NCBI GenBank assembly: GCA_964568355.1
Contig: CAZMRK010000367.1
Span: 1 to 37,713 of the forward strand
Length of the DNA stretch: 37,713 nucleotides
Source of the DNA: JAJPJX01 sp964568355
GTDB lineage: Bacteria > Acidobacteriota > Terriglobia > Bryobacterales > Bryobacteraceae
Direction of reading: 5' to 3'
Part shown: one piece after another, positions 23,860 to 31,893 of the stretch
How positions within the stretch are numbered: position 1 is the first letter of the stretch
How the letters are laid out: every line of letters starts with the position of its first letter
Notes under the pieces: generated by a model
What the model was told of the DNA's origin: nothing
What the model saw: only the letters and a program-made list of their open reading frames with translations
The model's database searches: none
Made by a program: the position numbers and the translations under genes

Positions 23860-25205
23860 GCACCCTGCTCTGCCTCGGCCGTCACACCCTAACCGGATGG
23901 CTGACTACCTCGGGCCAGCAGTTCGCCGACTGGACCGCCGCCTATCGCCTCTTCTCCGCAGACCGCTTGCCCATTCCGGAAATCTTCTCCGTCATTCGCC
24001 GCAACGTGTTGGCCCAGTTGCCCGCCTCGGCCCACCTCGCCGTCGCCTTGGACGACACCTTGCTCCGCAAAAGGGGCACGCATATACCGGGCGTCGCCTG
24101 GCGCCGTGATCCGCTCGGTCCGCCCTTCCAAACCAACTTCGTGCGTGCCCAACGGGTCTTGCCGTTCTCCGCCGCTCTGCCCTTGTCCCCCAACGCTTAC
24201 CGCATGGTGCCGATCGGCTTCCATCACGCACCGACTCCCCCTAAGCCCTCACGCAAAGCTTCTGACCAGCAACGGCAACACTACCGTCAGCAAGCTCGTC
24301 GGATGCGTCTGTCGTTGCAAGCGGCCCATCAAATCGCGGCTCTGCGCCAGGCTCTGGATGCCGAACCGGACGGCGCCCAGCGTCCCCTCCGCCTGTTCGT
24401 CGATGGCGGCTACACCAATGCCACCGTTTTGAAGAAGCTTCCCGCGCGCACCACCCTGATCGGCCGGATTCGCAAAGACGCCAAACTTTACACCTTGCCC
24501 CCACCCTCGCCCACACCGCAGCGCGGCCGCCCCCGCCGTTACGGCGCCCCCGCACCCACCCCGGAGCAGGTCCGTACCAACGATGCCATGCCCTGGCGCT
24601 CACTGGAAATCTCGATCAACGGCGTGGCTCATTCCCTGCGCGTCAAGGGCGTGCCCGATCTTCTCCGGCGCACCGCCGGCTTGCAGCACACCCTGCAATT
24701 GGTGGTGATCGCTCCGCTCGGCTACCGGCTCCGCAAGGGCTCCCGGTTGCTGTACAAACGGCCCGCGTTTCTCATTTGTACCGACCCGCAGTTGGATCTG
24801 CACTCTCTGGTGCAGGGCTATATCCAGCGCTGGGATATCGAAGTCAACTTCCGGGAGGAGAAAACTCTGCTCGGAGTGGGGCAGGCACAGGTGCGCCACA
24901 AACAGTCGGTGGAAGACGTGCCGGCCCTGCAAGTGGCCTCCTACGCTTTGCTGCTCTTGGCCACGCGGCAGGCCTTCCCGCAATCCGCCTCGCCCGGTCT
25001 GCTGCCCCGGCCCAAGTGGGCCAACGCCGCGTCCAACGTCCGGTTTTCCACCGCCCGAGCCATCCATCAACTGCGCGCCGAAGTTTGGGGCCACGCTTTG
25101 GGCCTGCGGAATTTCTCCGGCTTCGCAGATCACTTGGCCGCCCACACGAAGCCGCAGGAATTTCCTTCGGACCCCAGTTCCGCCTTATTCTATGCCACGA
25201 ATTGA
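23572..25205 (+). CDS. Transposase made by -1 frameshift at A8 (AbrB-like domain + IS4-type DDE domain)
   Basis: A slip of one base back at CTA AAA AAA ACT (run of eight A, 23751-23758) joins the AbrB-like frame to the long downstream frame, giving 544 residues. The DDE core is complete: first Asp in VALDDTLLRKRG, second Asp in LFVDGGYTNATVL, and Glu in YIQRWDIEVNFREEK, which fits the IS4 signature Y-(2)-R-(3)-E-(6)-K exactly. No start codon with ribosome-binding site precedes the DDE frame near the joint, and that frame runs past the A-run without a stop, as expected for programmed frameshifting rather than decay. The exact IS4-group (IS4, IS701 or related) is not certain. Confidence 0.8.
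23751..23758 (+). other. Slippery A8 frameshift site
   Basis: In the initiating frame the codons are CTA AAA AAA ACT, that is A-AAA-AAA, a standard slippery heptamer for -1 shifting. The shifted frame continues AAC TCT TCC into the transposase. Confidence 0.75.
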
Positions 25206-25229
25206 GAACCGAAAGGGCCAAAGTCCAGA

Positions 25230-25249
25230 CGTCGCCACGAGTGGCGACG
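25230..25249. repeat. Right palindrome at the insertion sequence
   Basis: CGTCGCCAC-GA-GTGGCGACG is a perfect 9-bp stem. It starts one base outside the right CCAG end of the insertion sequence, mirroring the left palindrome, and lies 13 bp before the permease stop. Confidence 0.7.
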
Positions 25250-25262
25250 CCTTCGCCTTTCG

Positions 25263-27764
25263 CTACTCACTCCGCAACAGCCGGCTGCAGTCCTCGCGCG
25301 CGGCGCGCACCGCCGGCACCACCGTCGCGGCCACCGCGATCACCGCAAGCATGCCAACCACAGCAGCATACGCCTCCACCCGGGCCGGCGTGATGCCGAA
25401 CAGCATGGCTCGCGTGAACCTGGCGCCCCACAGGGACAACAGACAGCCGGCCCCGCAACCAATCGCAAGGGCCGGCAGGCTCTGGCGATATACCAGCCGG
25501 CGGATGTTCGAAGGTGTGGCCCCGAGCGCGGCCCGTATGCCGAACTCGGCCCGGCGCTGCTCCACGAAATAGGCCAGCACGCCATAGATGCCGGCGGCCG
25601 CCAGGCAGATCGCCAGGCCTCCAAGGACCAGGAAGATCACGGCAAACGCGCGTTCCCGCGCCACCGAATCCGCGATCTGCGACCGGAACGTCGTGACCCG
25701 GAAGCTCAGGTCCGGGTAGTCGTGGCTGAGAAGTCTGACCGTGGGCGAAACAGCCGCCTCGGCGCCGCTCCGGACATGCAGGGCAATCTCGACCGCAGCG
25801 GGAGGCTCCAGGCTTTGAGCGAAGACGGCGTATACCGTCGGCGGAGGAGCCGCCCGCATGCTCCGGTACCTGGCGTCCTCCACAATTCCCACGATCTCGG
25901 CGACGCGGCGGTCGCGACCGGCCAGAGAGATTCTACGCCCGATCGCTTCGGCGCTGCCAAACGCCATCCGGGCGAATCTTGCATTGACCACGGCCACGAA
26001 CGGCGCGCTCTTTGAGTCGGCCGCGCGGAACGTCCGGCCAGCCAGCAGCCGCGTTCCGAAGGTTCGGAAGAAATCGGGCGTGACCGCATTGTAGTGGCCG
26101 TGGACCAGCTTCCATCCCTCCGCAGTTTCCGCGCGCATGTCGAACTGCCACGTCCTGCCCGAAATCGGCGTTACGTAGCACATGCTGGCGGAATCGACGA
26201 ACGGCAGAGCCCCCATCCGGTCCAGCAACTGCCGATAAAACAGCGGACGCGCCTCCTCGGGAAGGTGGGCCCGGCGCAGGTCGATGGAAGCAATCACCAC
26301 GTTGTCGCTTTGGAATCCCATGCGGACCGTCAGCAGGTTGCGAAGGGTCGTGCCGAACAGGACGGCGCCGGTCATGAGGACCACCGTGATGGCGATCTGC
26401 GCCGTCAGCAGGAACCGGCGCAGGCGCATCACGGAGACGGTCTTGGTAGCAGTCCCGCTCTTGAACGCATCCGCGGGCGCGATGTGCGCCGCCCGCAAGG
26501 CCGGTGCGAACCCGAACAGGATGGCGCATATCGTACCGGCGGCGCAGGCAAAGCCGAATACCGTCCAATCAAGCGACAGGTCCAGTGCCAACGGCTCCCG
26601 CGGGCCGGCGGCCACACGAACCAGCAATGCCACCACCGAACGGGAAAGCAGGACTCCCGCGCAGGCGCCGGCGAAAGCCAAGGCCAGGCTCTCCAGCGCG
26701 AGTTGCCGCAGGATGCGGCCCCGTGAGGCTCCCAGCGCGATGCGGACCGCAATCTCCTTCTGGCGCGCGGTGGCGCGTGCCAGCAAAAGGTTAGCCACCG
26801 TGAAGGACGCGAGCAGAAGCAGGAGGATCACCACCGCGGAAAGAATCGTCAACGGCTGCTTCAACTCGCTGCGCACATACGAAACACCCGATGCTGCGGG
26901 CTGGAGCACAAAACGTTGCGCGATGTACTGCGAGTGCGCCTTGGCCGGCAGTTCCTCGGGAAGGGTAGCCCGCATCGCAATGGGCGAGAGAGCAGCCAGC
27001 CGGCTCTGCGCCTCGTCCATCGTGATCCCCGGGCGCAGCCGCCCAAACCCCATCAGCCAGTAATGAAGGGAATTTCGAAACGCGGAATCCTTTCCGCGCA
27101 GGTAGGGTTCGGCCGCAAGCGGGATATAGACATCGGCCGTGCGTCCCACTGTCAGGCCGAAGAACCGGGGTGGCGTCACTCCAATGATTGTGAACGGCTT
27201 TCCTTCGATGGTCAGACTGCGCCCGATGACCGCCGGATCCCCGGCGAACGCGCGGCTCCACAATGGGTAGCTGATTACGGCGACCGGCGCCGCCACGGCG
27301 CCGCGTTCGTCTTCGGGGCCGAAAGTGCGGCCGGCAACGGCCTGGGTGCCCAGCGTACGGAATGTCTCGCCGGATGCGTAAGCGCCCTGCACCTCCTTGA
27401 CCTCACCGTTCAACGCAACGTCAAAGGTGGCGTCGGCGTAAGCGAACGGTTGTGCCAGCACGTTCTGGTGATCGAGCAGCTCTTTCCAGAGCTTGCAGGT
27501 GAGCGGTTCATCGCCTTCGAGGTATCCCCACGACATGAAATTGCCGACCCGCAGGTTCACCAGCCCTGCGGGGTCCTTCACCGGGAGCGCTCGCAGCACC
27601 AGAGCGTGCGCAATGCTGAAAATCGCCGTGTTGGCGCCAATCCCGAGCGCCAGCAGAAGGACGATCAGGATATTGACCGTGCGGTGGCTCCGCAGCACGC
27701 GCGCCGTATAGCGCGCATCCTGCGCCAGCGTATCGAGGCCTCGCAGGATCGCAAAACCGCGCAT
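25263..27764 (-). CDS. MacB/FtsX-type permease (acidobacterial two-module permease)
   Basis: An 833-residue permease with two FtsX modules. The N-terminal DARYTARVLRSHRTVNILIVLLLALGIGANTAIFS block is typical of acidobacterial permeases; a MacB-type periplasmic domain (about 60-270) follows, then three membrane segments with LLLARATARQKEIAVRIALGASRGRILRQLALES, a mid membrane pair, a second periplasmic domain and a final three-segment module with ILAYFVEQRRAEFGIRAALGATPSNIRRLV. No ATPase is nearby. ATG 27764 follows AAGGGGGAAG and lies 16 nt after the stop of the corrinoid reactivator gene, so it is probably the last gene of that operon. Cargo unknown. Confidence 0.9.
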   Translation of the reverse strand: MRGFAILRGLDTLAQDARYTARVLRSHRTVNILIVLLLALGIGANTAIFSIAHALVLRALPVKDPAGLVNLRVGNFMSWGYLEGDEPLTCKLWKELLDHQNVLAQPFAYADATFDVALNGEVKEVQGAYASGETFRTLGTQAVAGRTFGPEDERGAVAAPVAVISYPLWSRAFAGDPAVIGRSLTIEGKPFTIIGVTPPRFFGLTVGRTADVYIPLAAEPYLRGKDSAFRNSLHYWLMGFGRLRPGITMDEAQSRLAALSPIAMRATLPEELPAKAHSQYIAQRFVLQPAASGVSYVRSELKQPLTILSAVVILLLLLASFTVANLLLARATARQKEIAVRIALGASRGRILRQLALESLALAFAGACAGVLLSRSVVALLVRVAAGPREPLALDLSLDWTVFGFACAAGTICAILFGFAPALRAAHIAPADAFKSGTATKTVSVMRLRRFLLTAQIAITVVLMTGAVLFGTTLRNLLTVRMGFQSDNVVIASIDLRRAHLPEEARPLFYRQLLDRMGALPFVDSASMCYVTPISGRTWQFDMRAETAEGWKLVHGHYNAVTPDFFRTFGTRLLAGRTFRAADSKSAPFVAVVNARFARMAFGSAEAIGRRISLAGRDRRVAEIVGIVEDARYRSMRAAPPPTVYAVFAQSLEPPAAVEIALHVRSGAEAAVSPTVRLLSHDYPDLSFRVTTFRSQIADSVARERAFAVIFLVLGGLAICLAAAGIYGVLAYFVEQRRAEFGIRAALGATPSNIRRLVYRQSLPALAIGCGAGCLLSLWGARFTRAMLFGITPARVEAYAAVVGMLAVIAVAATVVPAVRAAREDCSRLLRSE

Positions 27765-27780
27765 GCACTTCCCCCTTCCT

Positions 27781-29262
27781 TCAAAAGACCATCGACTCCA
27801 CGTACTGATCCTGAAATACCGGGTCCGAGCCCAGCGGCACGTGCTCGATCCGGCCGCGCAGATCCGCGTAGTCACTTTCTTGAAACAGGGCCAGCTTGGC
27901 CCCCAGCAGCGCCGTGTTCCCTGCCGCCTCGATCTTCTCCTGAGGTAGTTCGATCAGTCCGATCCGCCGCGCGCTGGTCCGGTTCAAATAGTTTCCGAAG
28001 GCCCCCGCCAGGTAGAGGCGGCGCAGGTCCCCGGGCTCGGCGCCCCAGCGCGCCAGCACGATCCGCAGCCCCGCCGCGGTAGCCGCCTTGGCCAGTTGCA
28101 GCTCACGGATGTCCCGCTGCGTCAGTTCGACCGGAGGCTGCACCGGTAGCTTGCCGTTTCCTCCCGCCAGCCTGCCGCTGGACTGGATCCAGCCCAGGTC
28201 CAGCGCTGCCGCCATCGCATCCACCAGCCCGCTTCCGCAGATACCCCGCGGCGGCACATTGCCAAGTACGCGGCACACCATGGCGCCGTCCATCGCGTCT
28301 ACCTCGGCGATCGCCCCGGTGGCGGCCCGCATCCCACAAGAGATCCGGCCGCCCTCGAAGGCCGGTCCGGCCGCGGTCGAAGCACAGAGCAGACGCTGGC
28401 GGTTGCCGACGACAATCTCGCCGTTCGTACCCAGGTCCATCAGCGCCGCCAGGTCGTCGCTCTCAGCCATGCGCGTCGCCAGGATACCGGCCAGGATGTC
28501 GCTTCCCACAAAACCGCCCAGGCAAGGCAGGAAGCGCACTTCCGGATTGCCTGCCAGATCCCAGCCGAGTTCGTCCGCGCCAAAAACCTCCAGGCCATCG
28601 CGCACCGGCTCGAACGGGCAATGCGAGAGCGGCTCCACATCGATCCCGCAGAACAGGTGGTGCATCACCGTATTGCCCACGATGGCGACCGTCCGCACCG
28701 GCGCCGCTCCGGCCAGATCTGCCGCCAGCGCCCCGATCTCTTCCCGGATCAGGTCCCGCAGCTTTCCGAGCCCGTCTGCTGTCCCGGCGAACTCCACCCG
28801 GCTCATCACGTCGCTGCCGTGCGCCACCTGCGGATTCAGAGCCGTTCGCACCCCGAGTACCTGTCCGGTTGTCAGATCGACCAGTTGCGCCACCAGCGTG
28901 GTGGTGCCCAGGTCCACAGCGAGCCCCCGGCCTTCGCGCGGTGTAAAAGTGAACGAGGAATCATCGGCCAGAATCGCCGCCTGCCACTGCGCGATTTCGA
29001 GCGTCAGGTTGTCTTCCGCCCGGCCGTGGCAGGCGAGGCGCCATCCGTCGGCGATCTGCCCGGCCGGCAGCAGGCGCTCTTCCTCCGGCGTAGCTGCCAG
29101 CCGGCCTTCCAGCACCCGCACCTTGCAGCGCCGGCACCGGCCGTGCCCGCCGCAGGGAAACTCCACACCGTAGGGGAACAGGATGTCTGCGAGCGCCGTG
29201 CCGCGCTCTACCAGAAAAGACTTCCCGAGGGGCTCCAGCGTGATGCGGACTGGAGCGTTCAC
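27781..29262 (-). CDS. Reductive activator of corrinoid proteins (RACE/RamA-like)
   Basis: A 493-residue protein of the RACE type, which reduces inactive cob(II)alamin on methyltransferase corrinoid proteins to cob(I)alamin. The N-terminal 2Fe-2S ferredoxin domain has Cys37 (FPCGGHG), Cys43, Cys46 and Cys78. The central and C-terminal part is ASKHA-like (DUF4445), with AVDLGTTTLVAQLVDL, VGNTVMHHLF, CLGGFVGSDILAGI, DLGTNGEIVVGN and YLAGAFGNYL. The start is GTG 29262, overlapping the UroD-type gene stop in GTGA; the longer frame upstream is not needed. Position next to methyltransferase genes supports the role. Its target corrinoid protein is not in the window. Confidence 0.92.
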   Translation of the reverse strand: MNAPVRITLEPLGKSFLVERGTALADILFPYGVEFPCGGHGRCRRCKVRVLEGRLAATPEEERLLPAGQIADGWRLACHGRAEDNLTLEIAQWQAAILADDSSFTFTPREGRGLAVDLGTTTLVAQLVDLTTGQVLGVRTALNPQVAHGSDVMSRVEFAGTADGLGKLRDLIREEIGALAADLAGAAPVRTVAIVGNTVMHHLFCGIDVEPLSHCPFEPVRDGLEVFGADELGWDLAGNPEVRFLPCLGGFVGSDILAGILATRMAESDDLAALMDLGTNGEIVVGNRQRLLCASTAAGPAFEGGRISCGMRAATGAIAEVDAMDGAMVCRVLGNVPPRGICGSGLVDAMAAALDLGWIQSSGRLAGGNGKLPVQPPVELTQRDIRELQLAKAATAAGLRIVLARWGAEPGDLRRLYLAGAFGNYLNRTSARRIGLIELPQEKIEAAGNTALLGAKLALFQESDYADLRGRIEHVPLGSDPVFQDQYVESMVF

Positions 29263-30287
29263 GCCGCCCCGCAGTCCGTCCCGTGCGTCAGCGCATACGC
29301 GCACAGCGCGCGGAGATTCTCTTCCGGCGTATCCCGCACCACTTCACACCCCGCGCTTACCACGTAGCGGGCGCCGGCTTGCCGGTGGCACTCTGCCACC
29401 GCCTCCCGCACCGTCTCCGGCGATCCATTGCGGAGCACGCCCACCGGCTCCAAGTTGCCCAGCAGCACCTGCTGCGGACCCATGGCGGCGCGAGCCTCCG
29501 CAAGCGGCGTCAGGTAGTCCAGGTCCACGATCTCGCAGCCCAGCCGGCCCATTCCCGCGACCAGCCGCCTGGTCTTGCCGCAGATGTGCAGCCGCACCTT
29601 CGCGCCCAGCGCGTGCAGGCAATCCACCAGCTTCTTCTCGTAAGGCCAGACGAACTCCTCGTAGAAGGCTGGCCCGACCAGAGAAGCGGCCGCGTCGCCC
29701 ACGCCGATCAGGTCCGCACCTGCCTCCATCTGCGCCCGCGCGAAGCGCAGCTCCATGTCCACCACGAACTCGAACAGGTCGCGCACGAACCCCGGATCGT
29801 CGAAGAAATCCAGCATCAGTGTGTTGATGCCGCGCAGGTCCGCCGCCTCGGCGCAAGGGCCTTCGATCCAGCCCTCCACCAGCAGGTCCCGCCCCACGCG
29901 TTCGGCCAGCAAAGCAGCCCCTTGTACCCGGTCATGCATTCTGCCGCCGCCCAAGGGGTCCGGAGCCTTCAGACGTGCCAGGGTACTTTTGTCGTGCAGC
30001 AGAGCATACTGTTCGTTGACGGTCGGTGGCTGATCATCGAACCATTCCACCGCGGCCCCCAGGTCGGCCGGCTCGCGCGCCGGGTCGGAGATGCAGGAGA
30101 CAAAATCGAATCCGAATTGCTCCGCCGTGCGGATCTGCGCCTCCGCCAGCACCCGGTAGTCGCTGACGTACTCCCGGTAGCGAACGCCGATTTGCCGGGC
30201 CGCGAACATCATCGTGATCGGCATCAGCGGCAGGTGGTCCACCGGCTGGCCATCGATCATCGCCAGGATGCGCTCTCGTCCGGTCAC
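29259..30287 (-). CDS. UroD-family corrinoid methyltransferase (MtaA/MtbA-like)
   Basis: A 342-residue protein of the uroporphyrinogen-decarboxylase superfamily, in the branch of zinc-dependent methyltransferases. Probable zinc ligands are His234-I-Cys236 (RLHICGKT) and Cys314 (SAGCEV). The N-terminus MTGRERILAMIDGQPVDHLPLMP and the GNLEP block fit the family. Such enzymes move methyl groups between a corrinoid protein and a thiol (for example coenzyme M) or act on methylated substrates. Homocysteine or a folate may be the partner here. Start is GTG 30287, overlapping the DUF1638 stop in GTGA. Decarboxylase function is unlikely given the zinc motif and neighbours. Confidence 0.85.
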   Translation of the reverse strand: MTGRERILAMIDGQPVDHLPLMPITMMFAARQIGVRYREYVSDYRVLAEAQIRTAEQFGFDFVSCISDPAREPADLGAAVEWFDDQPPTVNEQYALLHDKSTLARLKAPDPLGGGRMHDRVQGAALLAERVGRDLLVEGWIEGPCAEAADLRGINTLMLDFFDDPGFVRDLFEFVVDMELRFARAQMEAGADLIGVGDAAASLVGPAFYEEFVWPYEKKLVDCLHALGAKVRLHICGKTRRLVAGMGRLGCEIVDLDYLTPLAEARAAMGPQQVLLGNLEPVGVLRNGSPETVREAVAECHRQAGARYVVSAGCEVVRDTPEENLRALCAYALTHGTDCGAA

Positions 30288-31024
30288 GCGGCCAGCTCCG
30301 TTCCGATAATGCCGTCGTCGTAACGCGCCACCACGCGATGGCCGGGTTCTACCACCAGATAGCGCTTCGGATCCCAGTCACCGTTCACCAGCCCTTCAAT
30401 GAGCGACATGTCCCCGCGGATTTTCTCGAAGTTCCAGCCGCGCTTGCGGGCCGCTTCCAGAGTGCACCGCTCGAAATGATCGTCCGGCTCCACGCCCATC
30501 TCGATGAACGTGTATTGGCTATAGGAGACCGTATAGTTTCCTAACTCCTCGGCCAGGAAATCGGCGTTCTCCTCGCCGTACTTCGCCACCAGTTCCGCGC
30601 GGCTCATGCCGTAGCCGTACTTTTCCAGAGCCAGTTGGCTCATCTCCGTGCCTTCGCCCCGCTCAATCCACCCGGTGGTTTTGAAATACACGCCCGGATG
30701 CCCGGTGAAATACTCCAGGTAGCGATCCTTGTCCCCGAGAAACAGGGTGATGCAATCGTGAGCGCGTGGCAGCACTACCGGGATGGTGCGGGCCGTCAAT
30801 CCGGCCAGGCCGTTGCCGCACAGACCATAGCCCAGCAGCACGCCGTTATAGACGTCGGGATTCGCCTGGTCTACCCTGGCTTGAATCTCCGGCAACATGG
30901 CTGCCGCTCCGCGATCGTGCAGTCCTTTGGGCAGAAACTCAAAATCCACCTGGTGCCGCGACCGCGCGATGGCAGCGCACATTTCGCGATATAACACATC
31001 GCAACTGATCAGCTTGAGACGCAT
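30284..31024 (-). CDS. DUF1638 protein of a methyltransferase operon
   Basis: A 246-residue soluble protein that matches what I know of DUF1638, found beside corrinoid methyltransferases in methanogens and bacteria. Features are the start MRLKLISCDVLYREMCAAIARSR, the GLCGNGLAGL segment (about 70-80), PRAHDCITLFLGDK and PGVYFKTTGW. Cys and His residues in these blocks may bind a metal or ligand. ATG 31024 lies inside the end of the homocysteine methyltransferase gene (16 bp overlap) with AGAGGA upstream; the frame is open further upstream but that part overlaps the neighbour. Biochemical role unknown. Confidence 0.82.
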   Translation of the reverse strand: MRLKLISCDVLYREMCAAIARSRHQVDFEFLPKGLHDRGAAAMLPEIQARVDQANPDVYNGVLLGYGLCGNGLAGLTARTIPVVLPRAHDCITLFLGDKDRYLEYFTGHPGVYFKTTGWIERGEGTEMSQLALEKYGYGMSRAELVAKYGEENADFLAEELGNYTVSYSQYTFIEMGVEPDDHFERCTLEAARKRGWNFEKIRGDMSLIEGLVNGDWDPKRYLVVEPGHRVVARYDDGIIGTELAA

Positions 31025-31887
31025 GCGGGAATCCTCTGCTTCACGGCGCGAATAAAAGCCGGCGTGGTGCCGCAGCATCCGCCGATGAAACGCGCGCCCG
31101 CGGCAATCAACTCGGGCGCATGAGAGGCGAACTCCTCGGGTGTGGTGCGATAGACCGGGCGGCCTTCTACCAGTTCCGGCAGCCCGGCATTGGGTTTGAT
31201 CCAGATGGGCAGGGGGGTTGCCTGGTTCAAACGGCGGCAGATCTCCACGTAAGCTGCGATGCCGTTCCCGCAATTGGCCCCGATCGCGGAGGCGCCGGCA
31301 TCGGTCAACTCACGCGCGGCCTGCTCCGGCGTCACACCCATCATGGTCCGGTCGCGCTTGCGGCCGCTGTCGAAAACCAGAGAAACCACCACCGGGCAGG
31401 AAGCCGCTTCGTGGGCAGCGGCCAAAGCGATCTTGGCCTCGTCCAGGTCCGCGAAAGTTTCGAGCAGCAGGGCGTCGGCGCCCGCCCGTACCAGCGCCTC
31501 CGCCTGTTCCCGGAAAGCGGCGCGCAGTTGGCCCGGCTCGACCTCGCCGGCCGCCAGCATCTTGCCGCTCGGCCCCATCGAGGCAAACACCAGGGCGCGG
31601 CCTTCCGCCGCCCGCCGCGAAATCTCCACCCCGGCACGGTTGACGTCGGCCACGCGGGCATCCGGCCCGGGCAGACTGATGCAATTGGCCCGAAACGTGT
31701 TGGTCAGCAGGATTTGGCTGCCGGCCTCCACGTAGGCGCGAGCCACTTCTTCCACCTTCTCCGGGTGGCTAAGATTCCAGGGATCCGGGCATTCGCCGGG
31801 TGCGAGGCCCATGGCCTGCAGTTGGGTTCCCCACGCGCCGTCGGCCACTACGGGCCCGCTGGCGAGCAGGCGTTGGAGCAAGTGCAT
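31009..31887 (-). CDS. Homocysteine S-methyltransferase-domain protein
   Basis: A 292-residue single-domain protein of the homocysteine S-methyltransferase family (the same fold as the first domain of MetH, and BHMT/MmuM). Zinc ligands are Cys206 (GANCGNG) and Cys271-Cys272 (GGCCGTTP). The N-terminal VVADGAWGTQLQ and LLTNTFRAN blocks fit. Standing alone it needs a methyl donor such as a methylated corrinoid protein, S-methylmethionine or betaine. In this operon a corrinoid route is the best guess: UroD-type enzyme and RACE reactivator are two and three genes downstream. It begins 6 bp after the Gfo/Idh/MocA gene. Confidence 0.88.
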   Translation of the reverse strand: MHLLQRLLASGPVVADGAWGTQLQAMGLAPGECPDPWNLSHPEKVEEVARAYVEAGSQILLTNTFRANCISLPGPDARVADVNRAGVEISRRAAEGRALVFASMGPSGKMLAAGEVEPGQLRAAFREQAEALVRAGADALLLETFADLDEAKIALAAAHEAASCPVVVSLVFDSGRKRDRTMMGVTPEQAARELTDAGASAIGANCGNGIAAYVEICRRLNQATPLPIWIKPNAGLPELVEGRPVYRTTPEEFASHAPELIAAGARFIGGCCGTTPAFIRAVKQRIPACVSS

Positions 31888-31893
31888 TTCCCG

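Larger units (their letters stand above)
23470..25228 (+). mobile_element. Insertion sequence, IS4-superfamily type
   Basis: About 1.76 kb. Terminal inverted repeats CTGGACTTTGGCC are visible at 23470-23482 and, inverted, at 25216-25228, with imperfect extension (left TTTGAC, right CTTTC). The single transposase is expressed through a -1 frameshift. I found no clear target-site duplication: outside the repeats both sides continue into a similar 20-bp palindrome after one base, so the true ends may lie further out. The element separates the beta-lactamase-like gene from the corrinoid operon and appears intact. Confidence 0.8.

Noticed and set aside
23572..25205. Transposase as a frameshifted pseudogene
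   Set aside because: The frame change is exactly at an A8 slippery run in the right register, and both domains are complete with all catalytic residues, so programmed frameshifting is more likely.
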